Below, piece after piece: positions 1-12,600 of a stretch of 64,000 bases of DNA. How positions within the stretch are numbered: position 1 is the stretch's first letter; each line of letters opens with the position of its first letter. The stretch is from contig JAMXSV010000015.1 in assembly GCA_027559495.1 (NCBI GenBank), positions 558,001 to 622,000 of the forward strand. The letters are read 5' to 3'. A program made the position numbers and the translations under genes. Under the pieces are notes generated by a model that was given only the letters and a program-made list of their open reading frames with translations, did no database searches and was not told where the DNA came from. This DNA is from Aurifilum marmelostoma (Eukaryota; Ascomycota; Sordariomycetes; Diaporthales; Cryphonectriaceae).

Positions 1-1
1 G

Positions 2-3000
2 GTCGGCCTGTTCCCGTCCAACTTTGTCGAGGTCCTGCCTGACGACTTTCGACCCATGAGCCGAACCACGAGCCCGATGCAGCCTACGAACAGCGCACCA
101 CAGGGCACACCCCAGAAGTCGAGAACTTTCCGAAAGCCGTTCGAGGCCTATGCCAAAGCCCCTCACTACACCACCGCCAAACAACCAGAGACGTTTAGAG
201 AGAGTCCTGCCATTGTCCGCAGACAGAGTCCTGTCCGAACCCCCAGAGAGACGCCCGCCACAGCAGCAGCAGCACCTTTGACAACAAACCAGAACCGAAG
301 CGTTCAGGATGATATCGGTAGGATACATACTCCGCAGCTGCAGGGCTATGGGTCTAGGATGCCCTCTCCTGCTCCGTCCTTCAATGCCCAGGTCCAGCAG
401 GTCCAGCAGCAGCAGCAGCAGCAGCAGCGACACAGGTCGTCACTGGATGGCCCAGACGACGCCCCACCTCCGCCCCCACCCCACCGACATGTTGTTACCG
501 CAAGGCACGGCTCTAGCCTCTCTTACGACAGCCAGATCACCTCGCGACCGCCTATAGACGTCAGGGGCCACAGCTCACACCTGTCGTACGACTCTCGGAT
601 CCCTCACGACCTGAGCCGGAATGGATCTCATGCCTCATACGACAACAGGATGCAGCAGCAGCAGCAGCAGCAGCAGCAGGATGTGGACAGGCACGGCTCC
701 TATGGTTCCTATGACAGTCGTATGATGCCAGATCTGTCCAGGCAAGGGTCCCACGTGTCGCATGAGAACCGGGTCGAGTACGAGCCATACCGCCCTCCCG
801 GGTCGAGGCAGGGCTACCACACCCCTCGAGCACAGTCGCCCGCCCCTTCTGCCTCGGGATCTGGTCTCAACATGACGCCGTCCCCGCTGAGGGAGGCCAT
901 GGATGGCGTAATGGAGCAGCTGGATGCCCTCGGCGTGTCGCGCGACCCAGACCCGGAGCCCGAGTCCCCGGAGGCCCCATTGGATCCTTGGTCCCCAGAG
1001 TGCTTTGACCTGGTCAACCACAAGTCCAGAAGGCAGAGGAAAGAGACGACGACACGGCCCCAGACAGCCATGACCTTCATGCAGGGAGATTCTGGGTACG
1101 GCACCGGAAGCGTCGACTCTTCGTCACAGAACTACAGTAGTCATCATCATCATCATCATCATCATCACGCAGTAAGTCACGACCAGGATGGCCGCCCCCC
1201 TGAGCTGAGCACCTATGTGGAACGGATGGAGACGCGGCTGCGAAATATGCACGCGCACAGCAGTTCTGCCGCCGTGGCCGACGAAGCCGTTGACGACGAG
1301 CCCCCTCCTCCACCACCCCCTAAGGGCCGGGTGTTTGAGAGGCCGAAATCGTCAATGGACACCCGTACTGAGAGCCAGGACCGCAGGCTCCGAACCAAGC
1401 GGTCGGGATACGACATCAGCAAGGCGCTGGGCCGGACCTTTACTACCAAGACGAATTCCACGAGCGCCTCGTCCAAGACCAACAGCAGCTCCGCCACGCA
1501 GAGCACGGACCGGAGCCTGATGAGCGGCGTGTCGGCCGGGGCCATCAGCGCGACCAGCGCAGGGAGTATGGCTCGCAAGAATAGGAATCGCGCCCAGAGC
1601 GCCCTCGGCATGCACGACCTCGGCCTCGACCGCCCTGACTCCCCCTTTACCGGCATCAGCTACCACAGCAGCCACGCCTCGGATGCTTTCCTGCGGCCCA
1701 AGTCCCAGGCCGGCTTCGTGGACGACCCGATGGGCGGCCTGGGCGGCCTGGCGCCGCCCACGCCCAAGAAGCGGAACTTCTTCAAGAAGCTCATGGACAC
1801 GGCCAAGACGGGCGTCGCAAACGGCCGTGGGAGCATCGCGACGAGTGGTGGCGGCAGCTCCATGCAGTCCCTGCAGTCGTCGCCCATGCCGGCGACCATG
1901 GGCAGCAGCCTGGGCGCCATCTCCTCCTCGGCGGGGCCTGGCTTCCCCAGCCCGGCAGCCTACGCGGCGCGAGAGATGGGGCTCGCCTCTGGTACTGACT
2001 GGGTCCAAGTCCGCCGGGACGTGAACCGCTCCAACACCCTGAGCCGCAACGAGAGGAATGACCGGAGGGACAGATGCCTGATGCTGGACTACCCTGCGCT
2101 CGACCCAGTGGACGAGCTGTACGGCAGCATTGACGGCGACGAGGGCGCAGACGGCGAACCCATCGCCAACCCGACAGACTACCAGGTCATCAACTTTATG
2201 AACGTCGACAAGAACTCCCGCTTCATCAAGAGCCTTCCGCCCATGACAACCGCCATCACGCTGGCAACAACGTATGTATGCAGACCGTACCGCAGCGACG
2301 TGCAGAGGCTCCGGGCCATATTTACCTGGGTAGCAGAGATCATCTGCTGGGAGGAAGACTTTGAGGGGAGCGACGAGGTCGACACGCGCCGCATCATACA
2401 ACAGAAGCGGGCCTGTGCGCAAGAGTACGCCGTGTTGGTGATGGAGATGTGTGGTGCCGTGGGCCTGGAGTGCGAGGTGGTCCGGGGCTACCTCAAGACG
2501 CCCGGCGAGATCCCAGAGACCAACATGCTGCCACGGCCGAACCACTGGTGGAACGCGGTCGTGGTGGACGGAGAGTGGCGCATGATGGACTGCTGCCTCG
2601 CGAGCCCGTCCAACCCCAAGCGCTCCCTGTACTCGAGCGTGGGCGGCGGTTCTGCCGACTTCTGGTACTTTCTGACGCGCCCGACGGAGATGTGCTGGAC
2701 GCACATGCCAGAGGACCTCGAGCAGCAGCGCATCTGCCCCCCGTGGCCCACGAGGTGCTGCTGAACCTGCCGTGCGCCTGCCCGCCCTACTTCATCAACG
2801 ACCTGCAGATGGTGGACTACAACACCTCGCTGACCCGGATCGAGGACCTCGAGATGGTGCACATCACGTTCAACGTGCCGGCGGACGTGGAGATCGCGGC
2901 AGAGGTGGAGACGCGCGCGCTGCGGCGGGACCAGGACGGCGACTTTTATGAGAGCGGCGACGTGATGAAGAAGCGGGCGCTCGCCCAGTGCGAATGGTTC

Positions 3001-3687
3001 GGCGGCGTCAAGCGGTACACGGTCAAGGCGCTCCTCCCCGGGGACGAGGGCCACGGCACGCTCAAGGTCTACGCGGGCAAGCGGGGGCTCATGCACAGCA
3101 TCAAGGACATCCCGCACCCGATGGCGTTTGCGATCCCCATCATCCACACGGGCGAGAACCCGGCGTACGAGTTTGTGACGCGACACCCCACGCCGCACGC
3201 ACAGCGCCACGACATCTACGTGGCGCAGCCGCAGTGCCGGCGCCTCGCGCTCAACAACACGTTTGTGTTTGCCATCCGGCAACACCCCTCGTCGGCGCCC
3301 GAGGGCTCTGCCATGACGCCGTCGTCGAACCCGGGCAGTGCCAGCCCCATCCCGTTCATCCGGCCGGGGTCAGCCCTGAGCATGTCTGCGTCGTCCAACC
3401 CGAGCTCGTACAGCAACACGGGCAGCGGGGGCAAGAAGCCCGCGAAGCTGGCGATCCAGACGCCCGGCGGCAAGATCCTGCGGCTTATGAGGAAGGAGGA
3501 CAAGGGCCGCGGCGTGGGGATCGGCAGCTCGGCGAGGAGCATGGGCGGCGGTGACGACGAGGTCAGCGACGGAGGCACGTGGGAGACGATCATCAAGTGC
3601 TCCGAGAGCGGGGTGTGGAGGGGTCTGGTGCTGGCGGACCGCATAGCGAAGTGGTGCGTCTTTGCGGAGTGGCATTGTGAGGGCTGA
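2..3687 (+). CDS. cyk3: Cyk3-type cytokinesis protein (SH3 / transglutaminase-like), 5' partial, apparent frameshift
   Basis: The gene enters the window already coding. The first codons (VGLFPSNFVEVL) are the last strand of an SH3 domain, so the Met at 56 is internal. About 650 residues of disordered Pro/Ser/Gln-rich sequence follow, with two polyglutamine runs (about 395-427 and 652-678) and a nine-histidine run (1141-1168). A transglutaminase-like fold lies at about 2185-2700, including QKRACAQEYAVLVMEMC and RPNHWWNAV. Its usual catalytic triad may not be complete, as in other Cyk3 proteins. Family knowledge: Cyk3 works at the bud neck or septum in actomyosin-ring constriction and septum formation. 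The frame breaks at the C-run 2737-2742. Before it the reading is RICPP; after it, shifted by one base, VAHEVLL and the rest of the conserved C-terminus continue to a stop at 3685-3687. The family is clear; whether the break is real is not. Confidence 0.88.
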
Positions 3688-3783
3688 GGATACCTCGACC
3701 TCGACAACCTCCTCCGGGAACAGACCTGTCTCGCATGACTGGGCAGTGGCGATTGGGAACTTGGACCACGAGGAAAGGAGGCT

Positions 3784-3808
3784 TGTGTGTGTGTGTGTGT
3801 GTGTGTGT
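3784..3808. repeat. (TG)n microsatellite
   Basis: An uninterrupted TG dinucleotide tract about 100 bp past the cyk3 stop, probably in its 3' UTR. Confidence 0.9.
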
Positions 3809-4453
3809 AAGTTCCGGCTTGGCTCGGAGCATTGGAAAAGGGTTTCCTTGAATCGGCTGCATGTCTTTCTCTCTGGTGTGGACGGGGGTGGGGATGGGGC
3901 ATTTGGTGTGGTGCATGTCGACTGGCGTTTATACAGGTACTGAACACTCTTGGCATGAATACTGGAAGGAGTATGTGCATGTCTTCAGAGCATATCATCG
4001 ATGGGGGGGGGGGTTCCCGGCTGGGAAGGGGGGTCAGGGGGAGTATATCAACAAGGCTGGCCACGCCCGGACGAGACAAGGTCGGTGCCGGACGACGACA
4101 ACGGCAACGAACCCGACTGAGTGCGGGTCCCATCTTTGTAAACATTATTATTGTTATTCCAATATGGAGAGCGAGGGAGAACACGCGCAAAACAAAAACA
4201 ACATCATGAGCGCCTCGCGTGTAAGAATAGGAATACAAAGTAATGGTACATCTTTTGATAGTCATCTTGGGGGGTGCAGCTCCTGTTCCTTCTTTGTGGA
4301 TCATAAATTCGATTGTCAATAGCAATGAAGAAGGCACTCGTCCAAGTGGCATTCATTCCTGGACAAGAGAAAGAAGAGGTGCAATCAATTAATACAAGAT
4401 ACTGGAAAATAAATAAATACCCAAAGGGGCGGCAGAGTGCTACATACACCCAT

Positions 4454-4464
4454 AACCCTAACCC
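4454..4464. promoter_or_regulatory. Telomere-like motif AACCCTAACCC
   Basis: Nearly two units of the TTAGGG/CCCTAA repeat lie about 470 bp upstream of the caf16 start. In fungi such interstitial motifs can bind TTAGGG-binding Myb factors (Tbf1/Teb1 type) in promoters. A function here is inference; an 11-bp match could be chance. Confidence 0.25.
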
Positions 4465-4925
4465 GCTATCCGCCTCGTCGGTGATATATTTTGCTTGGAT
4501 GTAGCACCCGTCACCGATCATCGGCCGATGCCTTTTTGCGCAAATGGGCACGCACGCCATTTGATTTCTCATCATTTTTTTAATCTTTTCTTTTCTGCGA
4601 ACAACACTGCTACTCCTACCTATTTTAAAAAAGAACTCCATCTGTCTCAGGTTTGAGGATATTCTCTCGTCAACACCATATTATTTTTGGGGCTCATATT
4701 TATCGAGATACTTGACGGTTTTTCACTTGAGCGTCATTGACTTTTATCACGGACCAAAACCTCAACACTGAGACCCAGAATACAGACTGAGACTCTCATA
4801 CACACAAGTACTCGGCCAGCCCTAGAGCACACAGGTGGTCTCTCTACATCCCCCTGTCGACATACCTCGTCCCAACAAGCCCAGCCAACACAAACCTACA
4901 CCTCAACTTCAGTCCCCCTCCCAAG

Positions 4926-5786
4926 ATGAGCAGCAGCAAGCCACCAGCACGGCCCTCCATCGAGGTGACCAGCCTCACCTACGCCTTCGCCGACTCGTCC
5001 CTCGGCGTGACAGACATCAGCCTCTCCCTCCCGCCGCGGTCCCGCACCCTCCTCATCGGCGCCAACGGCGCGGGCAAGACGACCCTCCTCCGCCTCCTGG
5101 CCGGCAAGCGCCTGGCCCCCTCCAACGCCATCTCCATCTCGGGCGTCGACCCCTTCAAGGACGGCCTCGAGGGCGTCACCTACCTGGGGCTCGAGTGGGT
5201 GCTCAACCCCATCGTCCGCACGGACATCGGCGTCGTCGAGCTCCTGCGCTCCGTGGGCGGCGACGCCTACCCGGCCCGCCGCGACGAGCTCGTGCGCGTG
5301 CTCGACATCGACACGGCCTGGCGCATGTCGGCCGTCAGCGACGGCGAGCGCCGCCGCGTCCAGCTCGCCATGGGCCTCGTCCGCCCCTGGACCGTGCTGC
5401 TGCTCGACGAGATCACCGTCGACCTCGACGTCCTCTCGCGCGCAGAGTTCCTCGCCTGGCTGCGCCGCGAGACCGACGCCCGCGACTGCACCATCGTCTA
5501 CGCCACCCACATCCTCGACAACCTCGCCGGCTGGCCCACCCACCTCGTCCACATGCACATGGGCACCGTGCGCGAGTGGGGCGAGACCGACGGCTTCCTG
5601 GCCAGGCTCGAGGGCGAGGCCACGGGGAACTCGAGGCTGGGCGAGGTCGTGCTGGGCTGGCTGCGGACGGACCTCAAGGATCGGGGCCCCCGCAGCCAGA
5701 ACAGGCAGGCGCCTGAGGGCAAGACGTACGGGATGGGCGGGACCCAGGTGGGTGGGTATGGGCTCGAGAGCCGAGATGCCAAGTAA
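4926..5786 (+). CDS. caf16: CCR4-associated factor 16-like soluble ABC ATPase
   Basis: A single-exon protein of 286 residues with one ABC nucleotide-binding domain and no membrane segment. Visible motifs are Walker A GANGAGKTT at about residues 43-51, the signature VSDGERRRVQL (SDGER in place of LSGGQ, as in Caf16 relatives) at about 138-148, and Walker B VLLLDEITVDLD at about 158-169. A switch His follows in YATHILDN. Family knowledge: yeast Caf16 is a non-transporter ABC ATPase associated with the CCR4-NOT complex. The start is the first ATG, in a C/A-rich leader, and sits just before the conserved IEVTSLTYAF strand. Coding DNA is strongly GC-biased at third positions. It is convergent with the Kelch gene, with 552 bp between the stops. 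Confidence 0.9.
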   Translation: MSSSKPPARPSIEVTSLTYAFADSSLGVTDISLSLPPRSRTLLIGANGAGKTTLLRLLAGKRLAPSNAISISGVDPFKDGLEGVTYLGLEWVLNPIVRTDIGVVELLRSVGGDAYPARRDELVRVLDIDTAWRMSAVSDGERRRVQLAMGLVRPWTVLLLDEITVDLDVLSRAEFLAWLRRETDARDCTIVYATHILDNLAGWPTHLVHMHMGTVREWGETDGFLARLEGEATGNSRLGEVVLGWLRTDLKDRGPRSQNRQAPEGKTYGMGGTQVGGYGLESRDAK

Positions 5787-6338
5787 GTACTCGAGCACTG
5801 GAGTGGTTTGTTGGTGAAGGAGGGGGTATGTAAATGAACGACATTGAGTTTTATTTCAACATCTTGCATGGGTCCGGAGTTTTATAAGAGAGAGACAAAG
5901 AGACAAAGAGAGAAAGGAGAGAGAGAGAGAGAGAGAGAAAGTCTCGGGCCTGGACGGCTTCTCAGAGATTAGAGCAGCGCACTTTTAACATGGCGCTGGG
6001 TTGGGCATGCCGTGCATGCGTCTTTTCAACATAGACTGGGTTGGGTAAAGGCAGGCTGCATGGGACGGCTTCAACAGTACGGATTCATGTCTAAAGGGCA
6101 CAGGATTTAACATAATTATTGGCGTACTTGATCTCAACATGCCATGAACGCGGAACGGTCAAACACGGCAGAGTTTTTCATATACTCGAGATATTAATCT
6201 ATAAATTATATTCTCCAAGGGGTATCTCTTTCTTCCTCCCTCCCGCCCGTCTTCACAGGCCAGCTCGTCTACCTCTCTATGCATCTCTTGTGTTCGTTCA
6301 GTACACTCATGTGACGCCTTCTTTTTCTTCCTCCTCCG
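5787..6338. other. Convergent intergenic spacer
   Basis: It separates the 3' ends of caf16 and the Kelch gene. It contains a purine tract of GA and ACAAAG units (5886-5940) and otherwise only moderately AT-rich sequence. No gene is seen. Confidence 0.7.
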
Positions 6339-8321
6339 TCAAGGCAGTTCCACCCTGTGTGAGTTGGCATCTGCCTCCGCAGGAAGTCCCTGTCCAGGCA
6401 TCTCTCTGTAGTAGGTAGGCGGAGCATGCTGCTGCTGCTGCTGCTGCTGCTGGCCCAGCATCCCCATCTGCGACCCTGCAGGCGACGACGACATGACCTT
6501 GTGGTCCGGCATCTCCGACCGCTGATACTCCATCCCCTGGCCCACCATCTCGTAGTAGTTATTCTTGGCCGCCTGCCCGGCATACGCGCTCATGTCGGAC
6601 CCGGACTGCCGCCCCGACTGCTCCAGCTCGCCTCTCTTCCTGGTGCCGTCGGTCCTCCGCTTCCTGCGCAGGAAATAAAACACGGCCGCCGCGATGATGG
6701 CCGCCCCAGCCACGCCGCCCACAACACCGCCGGCGACGGCGCCCGTCGAGGTCGAGGACGAGGCGCTGCCGCTGCTGCCTGAACTGCTCGCGCCACTGGA
6801 CGACGAGGAGCCCGAGCTGCTGCTGCTGCTGCTGCCGCTGCTATCCCCAGCCGATGTGGCCGTCGCGGCCGCGCTAAAGTTCTGCACGGCAAAGACCTGC
6901 TCCAGCGCCGAGCTCGTGAAGTCGGCCGTGCGGCTGTTGCCGGCGTAGTAGGCCTTGATGGTGCTGGACTGGTCGTAGACGGTCTTGTTGCTGTCGAAGG
7001 CGTCGGTCCAGCTCATGCTGTTGAGGTCGAACACGGCCAGGCCCTGCGCGTGCGTGTCCTGCGTCCGGTACGGGCCCAGGTAGTAGTTGGGCTCGTACAC
7101 CTGGGTGCTGTCGACGCCGCCGATGGCCAGGACCTGCCCGCCGCCGACGTGCTCGCAGGTCAGGCCGTGGCGCGGGTGCAGGGCGTCGTACGAGGCCTGG
7201 AACCAGTGGAACGAGGGCAGCGACAGCACGTACAGGTCGTCCCACGGGATGGCGTCGTCGCCCAGCGTGCCGTTCCACCCGGCGTAGACGACGATCTCGT
7301 ACGTCTCGTTGGAGCTGGCGGCCCCCGTCATGCAGAACTCCTTGCGCGTCTGCGGCGCGCTGCCCGTCGTCGCCTGCTCGTACCACGTGCCCGTCGCCGG
7401 GTCCAGGATCTGTATCGTCGAGAGGCTCTCCATGTACGAGTAGGCCGGGTCGTCGCGGGACCCGCCCGCCGAGATGATCACGCCCGCGGGGCCAAAGTTG
7501 GGCACGTACAGCATCTGCGCGTAGCTCGCCCACCCTTCCATCGAGACGCCCGTCACCGTTGTGTTGGTCACCGTGTTGCTGCTAAAGTCGTAGCTCAGCA
7601 GGCCGCTGATGGGCACGTACGTCTCGTTGACGCTGTAGTCCATGTTGCCGCCTAGGAAATATCCCGTGCCGTTGCCGCTCGCCACGGAGCCCAGGAACGG
7701 CCGCGATCCCGTCGTAAAGTACGACGCCGCCGTGTCGTTCAGGTTCGTCCACGTGCCCGTCGTCCCGTCACCGCTGGGCTCAAAGGACCAGAGCCCCGAG
7801 TCCTGCCAGGCCTCATCACCCACGGGAGGGTATCGGCCCGCGAAGCCCGTGTACATGACCCCATCGTTGACCCAAGATCCGCCGTAGACCAGATTCGGCG
7901 CCCCTGATGCTTTTTCCATAGAATTGATCTCGGCCGATTCCGGGGTAAAGTCACTGCTTATGTCGATATACAGCAGTGTGTCCGAGTACTGGTACTGCAC
8001 GCCGTCGCTGCTCGAGTACGAGAATGTGCCGCCGTCTATGTACACCTTGCTGCCGATCACGGCGGCTGTGTGTGGGTGACGGTGAAGACTGGTCAGCCAG
8101 GAGGCGAAGACCCCAGAGGCGACATCCGTCCTAGTATGCGACAGGATCGGGTTTGGTTTGATGGGCTTACTCTACTTACATGAGTGGTAGCCTCGCCTTA
8201 AGAAATATGTATTTGACACGGCGCCGTCGGCTTGACGTGCACCCAGAAGCGAGGCTGCTGCCCTCTCGTCTGTTGCGAGAGCCGAGCCCACCCACGCTCC
8301 CAGAACAAGAAATAAGTCCAT
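6339..8321 (-). CDS. Secreted/membrane-anchored Kelch-repeat protein
   Basis: Two exons: 8321-8180 and 8065-6339, with an intron at 8179-8066 (114 nt, GTAAGT...CAG). The join gives RRGYHSSAVIGSKVYIDGG, which restores the first Kelch blade. The predicted protein has 622 residues. It starts with a signal peptide (MDLFLVLGAWVGSALA). An ectodomain follows with Kelch-type blades (YIDGG, NLVYGGSWVND, GVIISAGG, VLAIGGVDS) and many N-glycosylation sequons. A Ser/Gly-rich linker precedes one membrane helix (about VAGAAIIAAAVFYFL) and a basic stop-transfer RRKRR. The cytoplasmic tail has a seven-Gln run. The likely topology is type I at the plasma membrane or cell wall interface. Similar proteins are common in filamentous fungi but have no established function; a galactose-oxidase-like fold without catalysis is inference. 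Confidence 0.85.
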
Positions 8322-9686
8322 ATCACAGAGATCGCACCCCTCAGCGATGATGAGCACGACCACGAAGGACGACGACGTCAGCGGAGAAGGCCAAATAGAG
8401 ACTCAAATTTCGGATGGGGAGAGGGAGAAAATCGGGCAAAAGAAAAGGAAAAAGAAAAAGTTTAAGAGAATAACACGCGCAGAGGCCTGGCCTCCTCTAA
8501 GACAAGAGCATTTCCCTCGTGGCCCCACGAGAGCAGTTCGGGCATACAATACTGTACTATGGTACATACTCCAGCATAATAGTACTCATTCATACCATGT
8601 TGATTATTGTGGGTTTCACTCCCATGTCGGACAGCCATCCAGCTGGAAGCGCCCCTGCAGATAGGTTTTGATTAAAATAAGGGTGATCTGCTGGCGAACA
8701 GAGGTTATTGCTGGTATGCGGAGGATCTGGATCCCTGCCTGCGATGATGCTATAGGTGGTAACAGCCTCCCAACACGGCATTGGTCTGCCGCTCGCTAAG
8801 CGCTAAGTCAATCCTCGAGAGAGAGATCACCGCCCGCTGCTGCACCTTGTCGAGCACGAGGCTGAGCTCAAGACGTCCCGGTTCGTTGCCGGCTATCATG
8901 TTGCCGTGCTGTGCCGCCGTGTTGAGGCTCAACAGGTCACGACCATGTTTCACGCAGCCCCGAATTCGAGTCTCGTCCTCGTAAAGCCCTACGTCTGTCT
9001 TTTTCTTCTCACAGGCTGGGGGGCCGCTAAAGGCGCCCTCGAGAGTGTTCCGCTGATCTCGTGGAACTGACTGGTCCAGAATGTGGGGGGTCGGGGGGCT
9101 GAGAGGACCCACAAGCTCCAAGTTGGCATCTGGTCCACTGGCCTTTTGTCGACAATATGCTTCTTCATAGACCCACAAATTTCCGATCCAAGGGGGCACA
9201 GAGAGATGTGGATACGCACCACAATTGCATCCTTTGCGTGCCAGAGCAAGGCGGAACTCTGAGGAAGGATGAGGGGTCGACACGAAATAAATCTGGTGTG
9301 GTATCACCAGACTGTCTCAGAACACCAACCAACTCACTCAAATGGTTTGGAATTCGACTCGATACCGGGGGTATGCTGTTCTATATGAAGCCCATGACAC
9401 GCAAAACGAAGGGAAAGGGGGGAAAAAAAAAGAAGAAAACACAACAGTGTCGACGCATAGTTCAAAGTGCTAACCAAGGGAGAATTCACCTACTACGGAG
9501 ATGCACTGCCTGCTTATTCCCTGTACTGTCTCCCTACACCTCTGGGTCATTTTGGTCCCTTCCCAACGCCATTCTGCCGTGATATAGTTCGTCGAATCCT
9601 CTCGCATCAATGATCTGGTTCACTGTGTCGTCTTGAGATGAAGAAGATCACCAAGCATCTCCGTCGGGTCGTTGATTTTCTCCTTC
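8322..9686. other. Intergenic: Kelch-gene promoter and CSE1 3' region
   Basis: Both flanking genes are on the minus strand. Open frames exist, the longest 185 codons on the minus strand at 8750-9307, but none has a recognisable domain, a plausible start context or neighbouring exons. Purine-rich tracts occur near 8420-8470 and 9410-9440. Confidence 0.6.
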
Positions 9687-12600
9687 TCACTGCAAGTAGG
9701 GAGCCAAGGCCTGCTGGCCCTCTGGCGATACCCGCTGCTGCACAAACTGCAGGAGCATGCCGTTGGCCTGTGTGTTGGTCTTCTTCATGTACTCGCTGAC
9801 CCAGACCTGAACGTCGGTGAGCTCAGGGTAGTCATCACGTGGTCCGCGCTTGCATGTGTTTAGGGGCGTGTAACCGAGACCGAACCCGATATCGTCCACG
9901 TCCGCCTCCGTGATTATCTCGTCGCCGAATCCGACCGCCACCTTGGGTGGGTTCTTGAGAAGATCCAGTAGCGCGTTGGCGGTCCATCCCCAGCCTTTGT
10001 TTCCGTAGGTGATTGCGAATTCTTTCGAGTCGCAAAGCGTCTTGGTGTATGAGATGACGCCAATCTTTCTGTCGACGGGGCGGGCTAGCGAGCTCGTCGT
10101 CTTGAGGATGATGCTCTGATAAATTGCCGGGAACATCTTGGCTTGCAGGGCCTCGACGTGTTTGATGAAATAGTCAGCGCCCAGCCCGTGCTCCACTCGC
10201 GCCGAGACCAGGTGGTAGAAGCGGACGAAGCGCTGCTTGTATGAGTCTGAGGGCTGCGCCTGCAGCTTGGCAAGCGTGAGCTGCAATATGGTCGGGAAAT
10301 ATGCGTCCAGCGTCGTCCTGCCAGCGTAGGTCATTAGCCCTTTGATTCTCAAGGAGATTGTAGTTTGTTTTGTTTTCTTTGTTTCCGGAAGAGAGGTCAC
10401 TCACCCATCAAATGCTGCAACGACTGACTCGAGGATGTCAAAGGCGTTCTGCTCCGTCTTCCTCACGTTCAACAATCCCTGGAAAACGCCAAGAACCTGC
10501 TCTAGTTGCCTATTCTCCAAGATCGCTCGCTTGGACTTGGGCACCATAGCCGCCAGGAATCTGGCGCAACCGGGCACGTTGCCCCTCGTCTCCCACACGG
10601 CCGGTGCAAGTATGTGAGGTAGCAGGGTGCTGAAGTTGGTAGGCAATTCATTAGAAGGGGTGGCCTCGAGCAGAGCGGCGAAGATCTGGAAGACATAGGG
10701 GACGAATTCTGTTGCGCGGTCAGCTGGAAAGAGTTATTCACAACGACGACTTGCTCGCAATAGTGACTTACCCGTGATGTCCTGGTTGAGGATGTACGAG
10801 AATGGCTCCCACAGGCGCTCGTGCAGTAGAGCTTCTTGTGACGAGCTGGAGAACCGGACCAGGGCTCCCATGGCTTCGAACAGGTAGTAGTAGAATCGGG
10901 GGTTGCTGGGGTTGGCCTTAATGACACCAACAATATTGATGAGGTGGTTCAAGACACCGTCCAAGATGGGCTGTATTCCCTGGTTGATCACGATCAGGAC
11001 CCGCATGATGCAGCGCATCAAGAACTCATTCTCTTGCATCTTGGCCGGGGCCTTGTCCTTCTCAACGAGGTTGAACAAGTGGTCGAGGAGGTCCTTGGCG
11101 AGCGGCTCAATGTCCGTCCTCGAAAACATGTGCTCGCCCTGGTCGTTGGTCAAGAACAGAACCCGCTCCACTGCGATGGCGGCATATGTATACACAACAT
11201 AATTGTCGGATGCCATGTTTTTGATGAGGGGTTGGAAAGCGGCCTGCCACTGCTCCCTGGTCAATTGGCTGCGGAAGTTGTGGAGGTATTTGATGGCGTC
11301 GACTTTGGATATCGGCTCGACCCCGGCATCGTTCAGGAGATCGGCGGCGATATGGCTCTGGAAGAACTCGACGACATTGACGTGAGGGTTGACAGTTTTG
11401 ACACCCTGCGCCGTGGTGACGGCACCCTTGGCAGCAATGGCCAGGTACAGGTAGACGGCCGTGTCCTTTGCCTTCCAGTCCTTCTGGCCCTGCGTCAAGT
11501 AGTGGTCGATGTACTTGAAGACGACCTTTGTGACAAGAATTTCGAACCGCTCCAGCAATTTACGCAGGAAATCGGTGGCGGCGCGTCGCCTAGAATCCGT
11601 ATCCGATCCCTCAAGATCTCTGCGGATAAACTCGATCGGCTCGTCCTCGAACATCTCGATGTCTGACTCGCGGAGGGTAACGTTGGGCAAGATGACCTTC
11701 TCCACGATCTGGCCCAGAACGTTCTCATCGTGGAAGGCGGCGGCGTGCTTGGATCCGGCAACGGCGGTCAAGAACTGCAAGGCCTTGCTCACGAGGAGGT
11801 CGTACTTCTTCTCGGGTCCGATGGTCGACAAAAGATTCCATACGGATGTTATGAATTGCTCGCAGTAGGGCGTGAAGTCTTCATCGTACTTGGTCGAGAA
11901 AAGTGTTAGGGCCTCGCATATGTCTGCCTTGACATTCTCCAGCGCTGTTGCCTCGTCCTCGTCGCCATCGAATATGGGGTTTGTGTATGACAGGTACTTG
12001 TCGAGGAGGCCGAGGATGTATGGCAGGTTGCTTTCGATTGTCGGGGGCAGATCGTGGCAGGTGAGGTCGTAGAGTATCCTGATATTCAGGCTCATGGTCT
12101 CGAACCAGCCCTTCAACGGCTCGGCGTAGTCCTTGTTCGCGTCAATCTGTTCGTCTGTAATTCGCAGCAGTTCACCGTACGTCGGGCCAAAGTGCTGCAC
12201 GACATGGTTGACCTCTGCATATAGATCATTGGACTGGAATAGTGGTCGCCAGCGCACGAAGATGGAGTGTGCCACCTCCAGAACTCCGTTGTTCACCTTG
12301 TAATCGGTAGGTGAGGTTCGGCTGACGAGGTCCTATACAGCACGGATATTTGTTCAGCCGGCGGACTGTTCGAGCCGCCAGAGGGAAGATGGTTGCACGC
12401 ACCTGTATCAAGGTCTCCCATCGCGTCCAGAAGTCAGAGTCGGCAATGACGCTGATGGCCTCACCAAGCTGGCTCTGGATGTTGGACGGTGATGTAATCA
12501 TGAGACCCACAAGCTCCTGCTTGATGGTTGCGACCTCCTCTGCGGGCAGCTTGTGGTCTCCCTCTTCGTTCTGCGAGTTGTTACTGTCAGAAGTGCCTCT

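Larger units (their letters stand above)
3688..4925. other. Intergenic: cyk3 3' region and caf16 promoter
   Basis: Tandem genes flank this 1.2 kb spacer. It holds a TG microsatellite, a G-run near 4002-4012 and a telomere-like motif at 4454-4464. The last 150 bp are pyrimidine- and C-rich, as in many fungal 5' leaders. No coding potential is convincing; the short open frames have no family resemblance. Confidence 0.7.

Noticed and set aside
1352..2704. 450-codon open frame on the minus strand
   Set aside because: It lies exactly antisense to the conserved cyk3 coding sequence and has Arg/His/Val-rich shadow composition; a by-product of GC-rich codons.
56..2764. Treating the ATG at 56 as the start of cyk3
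   Set aside because: The codons before it are the end of an SH3 domain in the same frame, so the gene begins outside the window.
8750..9307. 185-codon minus-strand open frame between the Kelch gene and cse1
   Set aside because: No domain, and the start is not an ATG in a good context; it probably covers cse1 3' flank.
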